Positions 54,287 to 62,967 of a stretch of DNA of 64,000 nucleotides are shown here, piece by piece. This stretch comes from Rhizobium sp. P32RR-XVIII (GTDB lineage Bacteria; Pseudomonadota; Alphaproteobacteria; Rhizobiales; Rhizobiaceae), in the NCBI RefSeq assembly GCF_012641395.1, contig NZ_JABAIH010000016.1:1-64000 (forward strand), given 5' to 3'. Under the pieces are notes generated by a model. The model saw only the letters and a program-made list of their open reading frames with translations. It was not told the DNA's origin and did not search any database. Both the position numbers and the translations under genes were made by a program. Each line of letters begins with the position of its first letter. Position 1 is the stretch's first letter.

Positions 54287-54643
54287 GTGAGCCGACTTGA
54301 CGAAACCAAAGCCGCCATTGTGGAACGCCTGAGGGCCCTTCGGGCTGCCCCTCAGTACCCGATCGATCTGTACGATATCTGCGTACTGCTTAGGGCCGCT
54401 TGGTTCACGCCGGACGAGCTTCACGTCCCCTTGACAAGTCGCGAGCAGGAGGCAGTCATCGAACTGATCAAGGGCAATAGGCTGCTCGTCACGAACCCCT
54501 TGGCGTGATCCTATGGACGCACCGGCACGGAATGGGGCTGCTATGGCTTCGAGGAAAGCAGCGCGATTACGCTCTGGTATCGGCTGAAGCATCAGCCGCT
54601 GAACTATCGCGGGCTGCCTCCGCATGGCGGGATGGCGCGATGA
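54287..54643 (+). CDS. Unknown protein with an in-frame TGA
   Basis: From GTG 54287 (GGGAGG 4 bases upstream) a 73-residue protein runs to TGA at 54506. The same frame then continues with natural-looking sequence (SYGRTGTEWGCYGFEE, WYRLKHQPLNYRGL) to a TGA that overlaps the next gene's ATG as ATGA. The layout suggests one gene of about 117 codons with a premature TGA, or a stop that is sometimes read through. The family is not recognised. Confidence 0.5.
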
Positions 54644-55016
54644 TTGCCGAGCTGATTGTCTGTGCTTCGATGGTCGCCGTCGACGGCGACACGGTGAAGT
54701 GCCTGTTGCGCAGTCAGATTATGAGGCTTCTTGGGGAAGGTGTTCCTTTCGTCTCCGGGATAGACACGCCGGAGATCGGATCGCACGCGGAGTGCATCAA
54801 GGAACGGAAGCTGGCGTTAATCGCCAAGGGAAGGCTGAAAGAGCTTTTAGCTGAAAAGGGCTTACGGATCGAATGGAGCGTCGCGATCAACAAGACGCCG
54901 TCACACCGGCCTCTGGTGAATATCTATCGGGGCAATGATAAATCGGCAAGACGTTGTTCAAGGAAGGCTTCGCTCGAGAGTGGCGGCCGGGGCATAGAAA
55001 CGACTGGTGCGATTGA
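54640..55016 (+). pseudogene. Staphylococcal-nuclease-like (SNase) protein, frameshifted
   Basis: From ATG 54640 the frame has AVDGDTVKC and GIDTPEIGS, both SNase motifs, and LKELLAEKGL. After about 54940 the expected continuation (IGKTLFKEGFAREWRPGH, then NDWCD and stop) is in another frame. One insertion or deletion near 54940 therefore breaks the C-terminus that carries the last catalytic residues. The start overlaps the preceding gene by ATGA. Confidence 0.65.
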
Positions 55017-55096
55017 CTCTAGAAACCTTTGTGGGAGGGTGGGCCGATCGCAATGGTCCGGCGCGGCCCAGCCATGACCCCAGAACGATTTTCAGA

Positions 55097-55411
55097 ATGC
55101 CTCCTGCATATCCGATGGACGAGCCGGGTCTAAGCGACACCCCGCCACCCGCAGAGAGATCGTCAGGGCAGGATCGCCCACATAATTGTGCCGAAAATGA
55201 CTATGAAGCAGATTGGTACGCTAAGGAACCGGAGCATACCGATGTTGGTGTTGAGGCGCCCGACCCAGGCGAACCACCAGCCTGGCCCCTGATTTTCATC
55301 CTGCATGAGATCACTCCCATTTCTAGATCTGATCAGGAGACCGAACTCCGTCGGAGAATAACTGTTCCGCCCTTCTCACTGGCAAGGGCGCGGCAACCCC
55401 GTCGCCCGTGA
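55097..55411 (+). CDS. Doubtful 104-residue Pro-rich frame
   Basis: A Pro/Glu/Asp-rich frame without a recognised family or good ribosome-binding site. A separate short frame at 55074 (MTPERFSECLLHIRWTS) resembles the first helix of small HTH proteins and ends early, so broken HTH-gene debris may lie here. Confidence 0.2.
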   Translation: MPPAYPMDEPGLSDTPPPAERSSGQDRPHNCAENDYEADWYAKEPEHTDVGVEAPDPGEPPAWPLIFILHEITPISRSDQETELRRRITVPPFSLARARQPRRP

Positions 55412-55638
55412 CGCATGTGACGAGGCCAAGCAATGAGGCTAAACCGGCGGGCTATCTCAATGCCTATCGCAACGGCTGTGTTCGATATCCTAGTGGTGAT
55501 CCTGTTGCCTTGGTCGATCCTAGGCAAACTGCCCTCGCCACCGCTTCCAAGGTGGTAAAGCCAACCACGGTCGAAGAGTATCGCTTGCATACGTGGACGC
55601 ATGGAGGCATCTGCGATGATTGCGGATGCACATATTGA
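55408..55638 (+). CDS. Doubtful 76-residue frame ending in a Cys cluster
   Basis: The C-terminus (HGGICDDCGCTY) could bind a metal. No family is recognised and the start is unclear. It may be a remnant. Confidence 0.2.
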   Translation: MTHVTRPSNEAKPAGYLNAYRNGCVRYPSGDPVALVDPRQTALATASKVVKPTTVEEYRLHTWTHGGICDDCGCTY

Positions 55639-55682
55639 GGCCTGTCACGCGTCGATCCATGCCCCGGCACCACTACCCTCCA

Positions 55683-55821
55683 ACCCCCCGGCATGCCCGC
55701 CTCGGGCACCTTCAGAATGCCGATAATCTGTTCGTCCGTGAGACGGTTGCGCTTCATGCTCTGGTCCTCTCAATGGGCCAGAGCTTACTTCAAACTGGAT
55801 TATTTCAACGGGGCAAGGTCA
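55683..55821 (-). mobile_element. IS3-family end with orfA fragment
   Basis: The minus strand shows an IS end (TGACCTTGCCCCGTTGAAAT, ending at 55821), then 64 bases later the first codons of an IS3-type orfA (MKRNRLTDEQIIGILK). Similarity ends after about 25 codons. Confidence 0.7.
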
Positions 55822-56170
55822 CGCGCTACACATAGGAAGGTTCTACCTGCGAAAAGCATCGTGCGGCGACATTTTGCCGATTGTGGAGACAACACCCTGC
55901 TCCTGGCATCCGGATAGCTCAATCAGACTACGACGCTGAGTTACAACCAATCGAACTACGCTGTCGCCTTGCGTGCTCGCAACGGCGAAGAATGCGAATG
56001 ACCAAGCAACCTTGACTGACCGGATTCGATTAGACAACCACTCCCTGGGACGTCATCGCATCGTCGCGCCGCCTAGCCGAAGATCTGAGGGTAGAAGGGG
56101 ATCTAGGTAAAAGATTTTTCGCAATCCAGGCTGAGCGCCCTATGTTCTTGTCTTGAAGAAGGAGAAGGAG
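55822..56170. other. Intergenic, no gene recognised
   Basis: About 350 bases between the IS3 end and the next small gene. Nothing recognised. Confidence 0.3.
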
Positions 56171-56395
56171 ATGGAACATCTGAAGGAGTTTGCATCGAGC
56201 ACCAATGGTGATCGATGGTTCTTAGGAACGGACGACGTTACTAATAGTGAATTCGTCCTTCACCGTGGTAACCCACCGTCGGGTGGCCATGAAACGACGA
56301 TGGCTCTCACAGCATTTTTCGATCGGCGGCCATTTGGTCCCGAACGCGATGCGTTGATCATGTTGCTCGCTGACCGTACGGGCAGCCCACGGTGA
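56171..56395 (+). CDS. Hypothetical 74-residue protein
   Basis: A small soluble protein (MEHLKEFASSTNGDRWFLG, then LHRGNPPSGGHETTMALTAF and FGPERDALIMLL). I recall similar small proteins in rhizobia, with no known role. AAGGAG lies 7 bases before ATG 56171; an upstream in-frame ATG at 56153 is less likely. Confidence 0.6.
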   Translation: MEHLKEFASSTNGDRWFLGTDDVTNSEFVLHRGNPPSGGHETTMALTAFFDRRPFGPERDALIMLLADRTGSPR

Positions 56396-56488
56396 AAGCG
56401 GTCAAACCCCTATCAAGCCGGCCGAATGCGGGTGCTTAGTACTTTGCCGCGGAATAGTAGGGGGAGCGCTGCTCACATTGCGGCGGCT

Positions 56489-56569
56489 ATGAGGGATGAC
56501 GCCGTACGCATCGTTCTTATCGTGCTCTGCCTCATTGGCATTGCGGCACTGCTTTATGCGTACCGGTAG
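56489..56569 (+). CDS. Possible 26-residue single-helix membrane protein
   Basis: MRDDAVR followed by about 17 hydrophobic residues (IVLIVLCLIGIAALLYAY) and a final Arg. The charge pattern is that of a single transmembrane helix. No strong ribosome-binding site. Short, so chance cannot be excluded. Confidence 0.35.
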   Translation: MRDDAVRIVLIVLCLIGIAALLYAYR

Positions 56570-56580
56570 GAACAGTTTTC

Positions 56581-56781
56581 TCATTCGACCCAATCGAGGT
56601 TTCGGGCACGCCAAACGTCTTTCACTTTGGCCTCGATGTCTTCGATTGAGAGATTATCAAAGTTGGACCAAATGGTCACAGCCATGGCTTTGACGTCTGT
56701 CGGTCGACCTCTGTTTTGTTCGGCCCGGTCGGCAAGCGCGTTGATCTCCAGCATAAGCAGTTCATCGTCTTTTTCGCTCAT
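56581..56781 (-). CDS. Hypothetical 66-residue protein
   Basis: An acidic helical protein (DELLMLEINALADRAEQNRG, then LSIEDIEAKVKDVWRARN). It is a natural-looking small gene, family unknown, with a GGGAGG-like site upstream of ATG 56781. Confidence 0.5.
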   Translation of the reverse strand: MSEKDDELLMLEINALADRAEQNRGRPTDVKAMAVTIWSNFDNLSIEDIEAKVKDVWRARNLDWVE

Positions 56782-56796
56782 CTGGTCCTCCCAAGG

Positions 56797-57042
56797 TTAG
56801 CCCAAGGCCAGTCCGGGGCATTTCTCTATTCGGGTCGGTTGAATCCGGCTTACGTCGCCGAGGAATATAGTGGACTGTTGCCCCCTGACCGGTCTTCCAC
56901 CCAATGCCGTGACTTCCTCTGTGAGGATATAGCCGACACTCTGAAGTGTGTTTGGCAAATCGGCCATCGAACGACTGTCTTCGATCGTGAGATGTCCGAC
57001 CTGTTCAACCGAGTGTCTCAAATAGACGGCGTATCTAGCCAT
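56797..57042 (-). CDS. Hypothetical 81-residue protein
   Basis: MARYAVYLRHSVEQVGHLTIEDSRSM and a beta-rich remainder. ATG 57042 follows an AAGGAAA stretch. It lies just upstream of the 66-residue gene on the same strand (15 bases apart), so the two may be one small operon. Function is unknown. Confidence 0.5.
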   Translation of the reverse strand: MARYAVYLRHSVEQVGHLTIEDSRSMADLPNTLQSVGYILTEEVTALGGRPVRGQQSTIFLGDVSRIQPTRIEKCPGLALG

Positions 57043-57255
57043 GTGGGTTTCCTTTTTTGGTTGCATCGACAGATAACGATGAACGCCAACGAGGCGCAGT
57101 GCAGTTTAACAGCATTGCCAATGCTAGGTTATTCCACGGCATCAGGCTTGTCCCCGGCAACAGGGCAATGGCCACACTCGTGAGGTGGAGAGCCGCGCTG
57201 CCGCTCCGGGGTTAGCCACCCTTCATACACGGCGTGAAAGTGGATCAGCCGAGTT

Positions 57256-57489
57256 TTACCGCTTCGATTTAGAGCGGCGCCGGGAAAAGCTGCAGTTTGG
57301 TGACGTAGTCATGTGTTTGAACCGCGGTTCGTCATCAAGGCTGTCGTAGGGCCTGACGTACCGACCGCATTCAGCGCAAGGGTAGACTGAACCACGTCGG
57401 TAAAGAGCGTCATTGATGTGACAATCCTCAAGCCGGCCCCTCAGGTTTCGCGGCTTTGCCATGACGATCTTCGCCATCCATCCCTCCAT
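57256..57489 (-). CDS. Hypothetical small protein with CxxC
   Basis: Up to 77 residues, ending in a basic SRRRSKSKR tail. YPCAECGRY plus a later His and Cys (KHMTTSPNCS) could form a zinc site. Start uncertain (57489 or 57477). Family not recognised. Confidence 0.4.
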   Translation of the reverse strand: MEGWMAKIVMAKPRNLRGRLEDCHINDALYRRGSVYPCAECGRYVRPYDSLDDEPRFKHMTTSPNCSFSRRRSKSKR

Positions 57490-57612
57490 TGGTGACCCAT
57501 GCCAGTCCTAAAAACGCACTGCATAATCAGTTTGTTCAGGCTGCAGGCCAGAGGCAAGAGGGCGTAGTGCAATGGCCGGAGATCGCCGAGGTCGAGGAAG
57601 ACTGGAAAATGG

Positions 57613-57885
57613 ATGCTAAGCCAGCAGGCCGATGCTGATGCCAACGCGAAGGCGCTCGATGCCAAGCTCAAGCAGGACGCTTTCGCCCGCGATACGCAGA
57701 TCAAGGGCCAGCTTGCCGATCATGACGCCGAGATGCGGACGTACGAGGCATCGGAAAAGGTCCGGGCGATCCTGCTGGAAAGCCAACAGCGCGCCAAAAC
57801 GCGCGCTCAGGAGATGCAACTTCGCGAGCTCGATATCCGCAAGAAGCAGTTGGAAGTCGAGAAGATGGACGGCCAGATCGATGCT
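57613..57885 (+). pseudogene. Coiled-coil fragment, possibly phage structural protein
   Basis: Residues are strongly heptad-like and rich in Ala, Gln, Lys and Asp (ADANAKALDAKLKQDAFARDTQ, then LRELDIRKKQLEVEKMDGQID). Such tails occur in phage portal proteins. The frame runs directly into the ISL3 remnant at 57885, so its end is lost. Phage origin is inference, helped by another phage-like relic at 60.8-61.05 kb. Confidence 0.4.
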
Positions 57886-58840
57886 CAGGCGCAGAAGCGA
57901 ACAAGCTTGCGGCTATGGCCAGTTTGCCTCACGATTTGCCTGATTGAGATCCCCTTTTTCGACAGTTCCAGGATAACCTTATTCGTCTCCTGGCAACGCA
58001 GATATCCCTCGTACTGCAGCCTTTCGGCATAGGTCAGAAGCTTGGGATCTACTATATTGCTGCCCACCGTCCGTCTGATCTGGCGCATAGCCTTGCTAAC
58101 AGCATCGAGAAACGCTCGGCTCGAGTTTTCCATGAGGTGCCAACGGTCTGCAACTTGGTCAGCATGCGGCAAAGCCTTGGCGATCGCCTCGCCATATCCG
58201 CCGCCTCGATCGCGAGCGACGATTGATATAGACGGGCGCTCGGCGAGCCAAGCCCGAGAAGTATCCAGCGCGCAATCCGGCAACAGAGTGACGGGTCTGC
58301 GGCGCTCCAGGTCGCAAACAATCGTTCCGTAGGTTTGGCCGCGCCGAAAGGCAAAATCATCGATGCCGATGACAGTCAGTTCGTCACTCCGTTGGACGAC
58401 ACGCCGACGAACCACCCGCAACAGCGTATCGTTACTAACCGGCATCATAAGGCGGTTGGCGAAAGCTGCCGCTGGCCTGCCGCCTAGTGCGAGGCCAAGA
58501 TGATGGATTATCGTCTCGAGTCTCTGCGTGCGCCGGCCGTAACGAGCTAAGACGCCATCATCAAATTGCTCGCAGAAAATGCGTCGCCGCACAGAACACC
58601 ATCACACCAGAACCGACGCGCGAGGATAGTCAGTTCCACACGCCGACCACCGAGCGGCAGGTCCGCTGGTCGACGCACATATCGGCTTTGAACTCTTCGG
58701 CCTTGTCGCCCGCAGTCTGGACAAAGACAAAAAGGCCGACGCGATCGCAACTGGATTTGAACGTTCGCTCCGACAACTTTGACCGCATCTACTGCAAAGC
58801 CGTCTGGCGCGAGGTTCGCGTGCTGAAATCAATGGCACCT
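57885..58840 (-). mobile_element. ISL3-family transposase remnant
   Basis: The N-terminal zinc domain (CPDCGRQGRRVQSRY, RRVELTILARRFWCD) is in one frame; the catalytic part (RRIFCEQFDDGVLARYGRRT, IGIDDFAFRRGQTYGT, ADRWHLMENSSRAFL) is in another. A third shift separates the first few residues. The C-terminal third is missing at 57885. At least two frameshifts and a truncation make it inactive. Confidence 0.85.
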
Positions 58841-58922
58841 CCACTGATCCTCCAATGAATCAGCGAAAGCGTCATCTTCAACAGCAGCAAATGTGAGTCA
58901 GAGCCGAGAATTGACCCGCCTC

Positions 58923-59458
58923 TTAGGTATGTTTCGGGTCGGTGGTGGTGGTCAAGTTTTTGCTTTTCTCCTTTGCGGTTTTGGGTTCGTGCGCTGAGCT
59001 GTTTTTGAAGCGGAAGCTATCGTTTCCGGTTTCGAGGATGTGTGGCAGTGATGGGTAAGCCGGTCGAGCAAGGCGGTGGTCATCTTGGCGTCGCCGAAGA
59101 CGCTTGCCCATTCGCTGAAGCTCAAGTTGGTGGTGATGATGACGCCGGTGCGCCCGTAGAGTTTGCTCAGTAGATGGAAGATCAATGCACCGCCTGATGC
59201 GCTGAATGGCAGGTATCCGAGTTCGTCGAGGATGACGAGATCGGAGTGGACCAGACGGCTGGCGATCTGGCCGGAGCGACCTTGGGCTTTCTCCTGCTCG
59301 AGCGCGTTGACCAGTTCGACGGTCGAGAAGAACCGAACCCGCTTATGGTGATGCTCGATGGCCTGCACGCCGATCGCGGTGGCAACATGCGTCTTGCCCG
59401 TTCCAGGGCCGCCGACCAGGACGATATTGTTGGCCTCGTTGAGAAAGTCGCAGCGATG
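58923..59458 (-). mobile_element. IS21-type istB remnant
   Basis: IstB from NEANNIVLVGGPGTGKTHVATA (Walker A) through VILDELGYLPF (Walker B) to RLTHHCH. Two extra bases near 59045 shift the frame, and the C-terminus (ILETGNDSFRFKNSSA) continues in another frame to 58923. The first ~85 residues are missing; at the junction near 59459 the frame runs on from an AI-2E transporter fragment. No istA is visible. Confidence 0.85.
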
Positions 59459-59665
59459 ACCCTGCTCTAGCACGCGCGTTATTCCTTCGGCCAGATTCTT
59501 CATATCGTCGGCGAGCGCCGTCAGGAGGAAAGCAAACGGTGCGGCCACAACAGAGACCACCAGCACCGTCATAGCTGCGGCGGCAGCCGCCCGGTTGCCT
59601 CCCACAGCACGTTCACATCGGCGGTAGATAGGCCATGTCGAGAAACAAATCACTGCGGCCCACAT
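59459..59665 (-). pseudogene. AI-2E/PerM-type transporter fragment fused to istB
   Basis: About 69 codons match the N-terminal region of the AI-2E exporter-like (PerM) family: WPIYRRCERAVGGNRAAAAAAMTVLV and LADDMKNLAEGITRVLEQG. The same frame continues into istB, giving a chimeric reading frame. In-frame sequence upstream of 59665 also fits the family, but a TGA interrupts it. Confidence 0.65.
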
Positions 59666-59825
59666 TATTGCCGACAGGAAGGGTCAAAGGACGAGAGCCA
59701 GGGCGATTTTATGCGCCTGAGCTAATGTCGGGATAACTTACCAGCTTTATTCAGCGGCGCGGCACCCCGAACGTCATCCAGCATGTCTCCAGCTTCATGA
59801 AGCGGATGCACGCATGATCAGACAG
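59666..59825. other. Upstream debris of the transporter relic
   Basis: The part next to 59665 continues the AI-2E family frame across a TGA. A plus-strand stretch near 59750-59817 (RGTPNVIQHVSSFMKRMHA) looks protein-like but is not identified. Confidence 0.3.
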
Positions 59826-59948
59826 CTAAAGGATGCTTCCGAACAGGACCGAATAGACAATCACGGCAATCGCCAGCGTGAAGGCAAGCGATACGAACAG
59901 GCGCGTGAAATCGTACGTGTAGAAGCGAGCGGGAATGAGGCTTTTCAT
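59826..59948 (-). CDS. Small single-helix membrane protein (40 residues)
   Basis: MKSLIPARFYTYDFTRLF, then a hydrophobic helix (VSLAFTLAIAVIVYSVLF). A strong AGGAGGT lies 6 bases before the ATG, which is the main support. Family unknown. Confidence 0.6.
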   Translation of the reverse strand: MKSLIPARFYTYDFTRLFVSLAFTLAIAVIVYSVLFGSIL

Positions 59949-60079
59949 AGCGACCTCCTAATTCTTCGTTCTGGTTGATCTAACTACGCGGCATCCGCTG
60001 CGCTTCAGGATAGTGAGCGACTGCAACTCATGCTGACCTTGCCGAGGACGTCCACTGGAACTTGAATAGCGGCTATAAT

Positions 60080-60343
60080 GCTGCTACCAGTTCGTCACGC
60101 TTCGCACGGTGGTCGTAGCCTTAAAACTTGCAAGGTCGGCGCTGCTGGAAGTAGCCATTCGCCGGCCGCAGTTCAACAGACGCCCGTACGCGCATCCACT
60201 CTGGCCGTCTCTGCGGCCAGAGTGCCGGTAGTGGTGGTGGTAATCCATCCAGCATTGAAACGTATGATCGGTGCGGCGATAAGCCCAACGACTAGACCAA
60301 TCGCGTAGGGCTTTGTCCGTTCATGAATTTGATCGAGTGCCAT
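60080..60343 (-). pseudogene. Small membrane protein gene, premature stop and frameshift
   Basis: From ATG 60343 (GAGGG 7 bases upstream) it encodes a charged start and one helix (YAIGLVVGLIAAPIIRFNAGW), then AAETARVDARTGVC and TGA. A natural continuation (SSADLASFK, then YDHRAKRDELVAAL) follows in other frames down to about 60080. I recall a rhizobial family of about 110 residues with this layout. A 56-residue truncated product may still be made. Confidence 0.45.
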
Positions 60344-60739
60344 TATTTTATTCCCTCTAATCAGGTTGATTATTGGGATCGTGGCGGGCCCGCGCTCGGA
60401 CCAGGAAGCCAATGGGAGTCCGGATCTTTATACTGCGCTTTAAAAGACCCGATGTAAACAATCGCATAAACGTTCATTCAAAGAGGTATTCAAGTAATGA
60501 TCATTGTACTGTTGGACCGAAATTAAACGTTCAATTGTCATCGATGTATATAAATGCCGAATACAAACGGCGAACATGTTTTCTGCAAACAGTTTTTCAA
60601 CAATAAATCGTAGTAAAAACGGATTACTGATATGCAAAGATATGATCTTTTTTGAGGCAAGCTTGGCTTTTTGCTTCATCAGAGGCGGTATACCGTCAAA
60701 CTCACCAGTTTCGATTCCGCATCTCCAAGTGCACGGCCG
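60344..60739. other. Intergenic, low-GC region
   Basis: The GC content falls clearly between 60440 and 60660. No gene is recognised. The compositional dip marks it as foreign or non-coding. Confidence 0.4.
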
Positions 60740-61052
60740 CGCCGCGCCACGGCGTTCCTGTCCAGTTCTTACGAGGGCGTCAGGGATACAGGCGGAAAGC
60801 GCGCGCCCACTGGCCCCTGACATGGCCGCCGTGTCTGGACGTTGTCAACCGCGAAGGCTGGGGCGCGCCCACTGGCGACGCCGTGCCGATCGAGATCCAG
60901 AAGGCCCGGCTGAGATCGCTTTGCGTGTTGGAGTGTCCTCCATGAACCAGGACTTCCTCGCCTCCGGTCAGCTGAAGCGCGAGAAGGTCGGGCAGCTGGA
61001 GGTGGAATACCTGTACGTCAATACGTCGGCTGAGTCCGGCCGGTCCTCTTGA
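60740..61052 (+). pseudogene. Phage head-tail connector (gp6/DnaT-like) remnant
   Basis: The segments VNREGWGAPTGDAVPIEIQKA (one frame), IALRVGV (another) and MNQDFLASGQLKREKVGQLEVEY together follow the order of phage gp6-like connector proteins as I know them. At least one frameshift, near 60920, separates them. The C-terminus is short. Assignment rests on motif order only. Confidence 0.4.
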
Positions 61053-61131
61053 TCGTGCAGGACATCACTGGCCCGCTGTTGCGCGCGCCGGTGCCGAGAA
61101 TAGCCGGGTGGGGAGCGCATAACGGGTAGGA

Positions 61132-61287
61132 CTAGAAGACTGCTAGGTATCTGAGCAGAAAAACGATGCCGGCGATGATCACGATGGCTTGGACGATCTG
61201 CCGGGTGCGGGCGTCGAGCGGAAGACGGTTGATGAGATAAAGAGCCAGCACGATCACGAGGAAGATGATCAGAACAGACAAGCCCAC
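61132..61287 (-). CDS. Small membrane protein (Thivi_2564-like)
   Basis: 51 residues: a first helix (LSVLIIFLVIVLALYLI), a polar turn (NRLPLDARTRQ) and a second helix (IVQAIVIIAGIVFLLRYLAVF). This helix-NxLP-helix layout matches the Thivi_2564 family of small membrane proteins. The start is GTG 61287 with AAGGAG 10 bases upstream. Role unknown. Confidence 0.65.
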   Translation of the reverse strand: MGLSVLIIFLVIVLALYLINRLPLDARTRQIVQAIVIIAGIVFLLRYLAVF

Positions 61288-61342
61288 CGGCCCCAAGCTC
61301 CTTCGTCATGGCGCATAATCGCACTGGTTTAATTATGGGCAT

Positions 61343-61587
61343 CGGTTGAGAAGGAAAGCGCTACGGCGAAAATTCCCTCTACTCCCGTCTGCAAGGCACG
61401 GCGGAACGTCTGACCGCCAAGTTAAAGCGAGTCACCTCCCGATTCTGAAGTGGTGAAGTGGCAGGCCCGATCTCCTCGACTGACCGGCATTCCCGTTGTC
61501 GCCTCATAGCAAAGCGCGGCGGCAGTCCAATAGGGGAGCGGTCGCCAGTCGTCAATAATCGTAGCCGGCCTTCTGGGCGGCCTCTGA
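61343..61587. other. Intergenic, no gene recognised
   Basis: Nothing identified between the small membrane protein gene and paralogue B. Confidence 0.3.
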
Positions 61588-62097
61588 TCACAGATATCCA
61601 CCGTCTTCGTGCTTGAAACGATCGATCTGGTTCTGTGCCTTGAAGTAGGCCTCTCTCCAAAGCGTGAAGTGCACAGGATCATTCTTGGGATTGTAAGGGT
61701 TGTCCCCTAGGTACTTGCCAGTCCTGGGCGCCAGCGACCCCGAATGTCTGGCCTGCCAGTGGCTTGTTTTGCTTTCGTCGGGGATTGTGGAAATACCCTC
61801 GCGCCGCAGTACCGTACGACGGAGTTCTGCCGGAAGACCTTGGACTGCAAAGCGAGGAAGCGCGGCGGCCAAAGCGGCGGCCTCTTTGTTAGGCTTGCCG
61901 AAGTGTCGATCAAGCTGGATGGTAAGGTCGGCGGGAGCCGTCATTCCCTCTCTAAAGAGGCGGATCATCAGCTTGGTTGCGAGGTTGAAGCGCCGGGGCT
62001 GCGTAATATCGTCCGTAGAGCCGGCATCGTTCAAAACGCCATACAGCATGTTCATGTTGTCGTCAGTCAGATTTTGGGTGGAAACTTCGGAAGACAC
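61588..62097 (-). CDS. Unknown 169-residue protein (paralogue B)
   Basis: Nearly identical in layout to the 53341 gene, with long identical blocks (FNLATKLMIRLFREGMTAP and PYNPKNDPVHFTLWREAY). Differences include a two-residue loss after TDDI and KPNKEAAALAAALPR in place of IPEEEAAAYAGPLPR. The start is GTG 62097 with GAAGGAGG upstream; the leader matches the other copy. No known family. Confidence 0.72.
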   Translation of the reverse strand: MSSEVSTQNLTDDNMNMLYGVLNDAGSTDDITQPRRFNLATKLMIRLFREGMTAPADLTIQLDRHFGKPNKEAAALAAALPRFAVQGLPAELRRTVLRREGISTIPDESKTSHWQARHSGSLAPRTGKYLGDNPYNPKNDPVHFTLWREAYFKAQNQIDRFKHEDGGYL

Positions 62098-62723
62098 GAT
62101 GTCCTCCTTCCGGTCGAGGCTAGGGTCTGGCGGCCCTCAAACAGCAGCGCCCGTAATGATGACTGCTGGAGGCGGTACCATGCGCCTTCGTAGGTAGCAA
62201 AGCAAACGGTATCTTTCGAAGATGCTAAGACGCACCCCGCGCTAATCGCTTGCGTCATGTGCTCCCACCAAATGGCGCGGCACATCTGATCCAGAGGACT
62301 TCGGGGCCAGCCAAGGGAAAGGAAGAGACAAAAGTAGGTTCGCCACACGGTCCCAATACCTAAGCTCAAACTTCCGCTAATGTTCCGGTTCAAGTAACGC
62401 ACCGTGTGCCGCCTAGTCGAGAAGGCGGAACAGCGCCGCCAGACTGCCGATTACGCTGGCAATCGCCCAAGCATAGCCAGTCCCATCAGCAGCCACATTC
62501 CCCAGCCAGGCTGCCGCGGCTCTCCCTGATCTTCCGGCCTCACGCGCTGACTTCCCTTCTTTAAGTGATCGCCCTTTTCGCCTCTCCGACAGCTCGGGAA
62601 ACGCAGGGGGCACATTGCAATTGTTCTGTTGGTACACCACTTGTAAGCTATCGGCAGCTTCTGAAACGGGCGCTGCCGGGTGCGGACGCCAATAGCGTTC
62701 CAGCCCCAACAAAGGAGGACGAC
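62098..62723. other. Region with possible broken membrane gene
   Basis: No clear gene. Near 62413-62530 the minus strand reads MWLLMGLAMLG in one frame and AIASVIGSLAALFRLLD in another, which together resemble a small membrane protein broken by a frameshift. An open frame 62413-62712 covers it but its N-terminal part looks unnatural. Confidence 0.35.
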
Positions 62724-62870
62724 ATGTCTTCCGCCTCCATTATGTACTCCAAGGACAATCTGATGCGAGCCGCTCTTCGGTTTCGCTACATGGACTTTCT
62801 CGTCAAATCAACACCAGCACTGAGTCTGGCGTTCATTCTCTATGTCACGCTCAAGGGTGTCTTCTGGTAG
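62724..62870 (+). CDS. Small membrane protein (48 residues)
   Basis: MSSASIMYSKDNLMRAALRFRYMDFLVKS, then a helix (TPALSLAFILYVTLKGVFW). AAAGGAGG lies 7 bases before the ATG, and the leader plus first codons (AAGGAGGACgacATGTCTTCC) match the paralogue genes at 53341 and 62097. Confidence 0.6.
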   Translation: MSSASIMYSKDNLMRAALRFRYMDFLVKSTPALSLAFILYVTLKGVFW

Positions 62871-62967
62871 CGCAGCCATTTTGGATCTGCCCACGGCAAC
62901 AGCCTCGGCTGGTGCCGTGGCTGTCGATAGACCCGCAAAATCACCTCACGCTGGAATCACATTCAAG

